From assembly GCF_035917995.1 (NCBI RefSeq), contig NZ_CP109131.1, positions 3,906,001 through 3,970,000 on the forward strand: DNA of 64,000 nt. Direction: 5' to 3'. A program made the position numbers and the translations under genes. Positions 62,845 to 64,000 of the stretch are shown piece after piece. The notes under the pieces are model-generated. The model ran no database searches and was not told the origin of the DNA. It saw only the letters and a list, made by a program, of their open reading frames with translations. Numbering within the stretch: position 1 is the first letter of the stretch; each line of letters opens with the position of its first letter. Source of the DNA: Streptosporangium sp. NBC_01755 (GTDB lineage: Bacteria; Actinomycetota; Actinomycetes; Streptosporangiales; Streptosporangiaceae).

Positions 62845-64000
62845 GCCGCACCGCCCACTGCGCCGCTTCCAACGGTCGCGCCGTTCAGTACCGCCGGCTC
62901 CTCCGATGGCGACTCCTCCAGGGAACGGGCGGGGATCCGCTTGGAGGCGGCAGGAGAGACCGGCGGCCCGCTGTTGGGGAAGACCCAGCCCTTCGCCGAG
63001 AGTTCCTCCCGGACCTCCACCACCCGGTCGTAACCCCAGCTCTTGGAGAACCCGAACTCATCGCCAACGGCGAGTGCGGTGGGAACGACCTTGCGACGCC
63101 TGATGGACTCCCTGACGAAGTCGCGGGCGTGGTCATTGTCCTGCTCAGAGGGCTTCTTTGTTTCCTTCGCTGTTCCCGCTTCCGTTCCCGTTTCATGCCC
63201 CTCAGTGGCCGGTTCCGGAGACCACTGGCCAGGGTCGAGCGGCGGAACGAACGGGGTGAAGCGCGCCATAAACCGAGCGATGTTCTGCCGTGCTTCCGTT
63301 CCCTTCGGGTCCTCGCCGTCGAGGTCGTGGTAGACCGCCGCGAGGTGGGTGAGCGTCAGCTTCAGCGCGTCTGCCTGAACGGCGATCAGCGCACGCTCGG
63401 CCTCCCGGATCGCTTCCTGAGCGTTCCCCGCCGTGTTCCTCGACCGGACGACCGCCAACGCCACCTCTGGGGACTGCACGCCCTCGGCGACGCCGTACTT
63501 GAACGCCTCCCACGTCTCGGCCCGCAGGGACGGGATGACCCATCGCAGCAGCGGGAAGCGGAGCGGTCTCTGCTCCAGCAGGCCCTGTTCGCGCATGCTC
63601 TCCCAGTGCCGCCATTGGGAGTAGATCTGCCACAGCACCGGCGACAGGACGGAGGCGGCACCGAACACGCCGGCGAAGTCCTGGGTCTCGGTCAGGCCGG
63701 AGTTGTGGCTGTAGTTGAAGAGGCCGACGCCGATGCCGATGACGTAGGACAGCAGGCGCAGGCCGTACGCACTGAACCCCTTGATCATCTTGTCGTGGGC
63801 GAGGTAGCCGACGTTCACCGCCACCGACTCGACCACGACGGCCAGCGGCACAGCCTGCCACCACTCCCAGCTCAGGCCGTACATCAGGGCGAGGATCTGG
63901 CCGAGGACGGCGGCGGCGTTGACGCCGATGTTCGCAGAGGCCAGGACGACGGCGAGGCTGACGCGGCTACGGAAGTGGCGCCGCCTGGTCTTGCGCTTCT
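62841..64000 (-). CDS. DUF2637-type membrane protein (partial, 5' end outside window)
   Basis: The frame is open to the window edge, adding HFRSRVSLAVVLASANIGVN before the first in-window ATG. Several N-terminal membrane helices (WWQAVPLAVVVESVAVNVGYLA, LLSYVIGIGVGLFNYS, in part) are followed by a soluble helical domain. The C-terminal wHTH-like region includes RDFVRESIRRRKVVPTALAVGDEFGFSKSWGYDRV (in part). DUF2637 proteins with such tails occur in actinomycete transfer regions next to TraB. Confidence 0.7.
   Translation of the reverse strand, partial: KRKTRRRHFRSRVSLAVVLASANIGVNAAAVLGQILALMYGLSWEWWQAVPLAVVVESVAVNVGYLAHDKMIKGFSAYGLRLLSYVIGIGVGLFNYSHNSGLTETQDFAGVFGAASVLSPVLWQIYSQWRHWESMREQGLLEQRPLRFPLLRWVIPSLRAETWEAFKYGVAEGVQSPEVALAVVRSRNTAGNAQEAIREAERALIAVQADALKLTLTHLAAVYHDLDGEDPKGTEARQNIARFMARFTPFVPPLDPGQWSPEPATEGHETGTEAGTAKETKKPSEQDNDHARDFVRESIRRRKVVPTALAVGDEFGFSKSWGYDRVVEVREELSAKGWVFPNSGPPVSPAASKRIPARSLEESPSEEPAVLNGATVGSGAVGGAA

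Overview
High-GC actinomycete DNA carrying an integrated or episomal mobile element. Roughly 1-51.7 kb is a siphovirus genome read almost entirely on the + strand. Roughly 58.6-64 kb is an actinomycete conjugation module on the - strand, with a TraB/FtsK-type translocase, Spd-like membrane proteins and a DUF2637-type protein. A mixed regulatory stretch (52-58.5 kb) lies between them. GC content, frequent GTG/TTG starts, DUF6011/DUF6221/DUF6283-like proteins and the TraB/DUF2637 pairing point to Actinomycetota, probably a streptomycete or streptosporangial host; the species cannot be told from the sequence.

Layout. 0-9.4 kb: tightly overlapping small phage accessory genes. They include a HIT protein, an XRE-type protein, several cysteine-rich mini-proteins and a stand-alone phosphatase resembling the 3'-phosphatase domain of polynucleotide kinase. 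9.5-11.9 kb: an RNA-based locus. Four tandem Y RNAs (three with a circularly permuted tRNA-like module) precede a Ro60/Rsr gene (TROVE plus vWA). The mRNA leader of that gene repeats the Ro-binding sequence in a hairpin that covers its ribosome binding site. 12.2-12.4 kb: a run of stable hairpins that may be another structured RNA. 12.5-18.3 kb: more accessory genes, including a BRO/KilAC antirepressor behind an extended -10 promoter that overlaps a LexA-like GAAC-N4-GTTC site.

18.4-51.7 kb: virion and lysis genes in standard siphovirus order. These are a repeat-rich surface protein, small and large terminase, portal, Mu gpF-like head protein, a double ADP-ribosyltransferase, a prohead protease/scaffold with a likely internal scaffold start, decoration-type protein, major capsid, head-tail connectors, tail terminator, an HNH endonuclease intruder, tail tube, tail chaperones with a -1 frameshift site, tape measure, distal tail and fibre proteins, a PGRP-type amidase and a holin. 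Genes are broken into units by GC-rich hairpins, often of the form ...GGGGCTTTTCG directly upstream of the next gene.

51.7-58.5 kb: a long structured RNA or terminator, a divergent ParB-like/HTH pair with TGCATA palindromes, a Nudix hydrolase divergent from an XRE-TPR regulator (a pairing seen in actinomycete integrative conjugative elements), a DinD-like antirepressor whose leader resembles that of the first antirepressor, an HU protein, and a tyrosine integrase reduced to its C-terminal catalytic part. The absence of an intact integrase, together with phage and conjugation modules side by side, suggests a phage/conjugative-element chimera or two abutting elements that have recombined.
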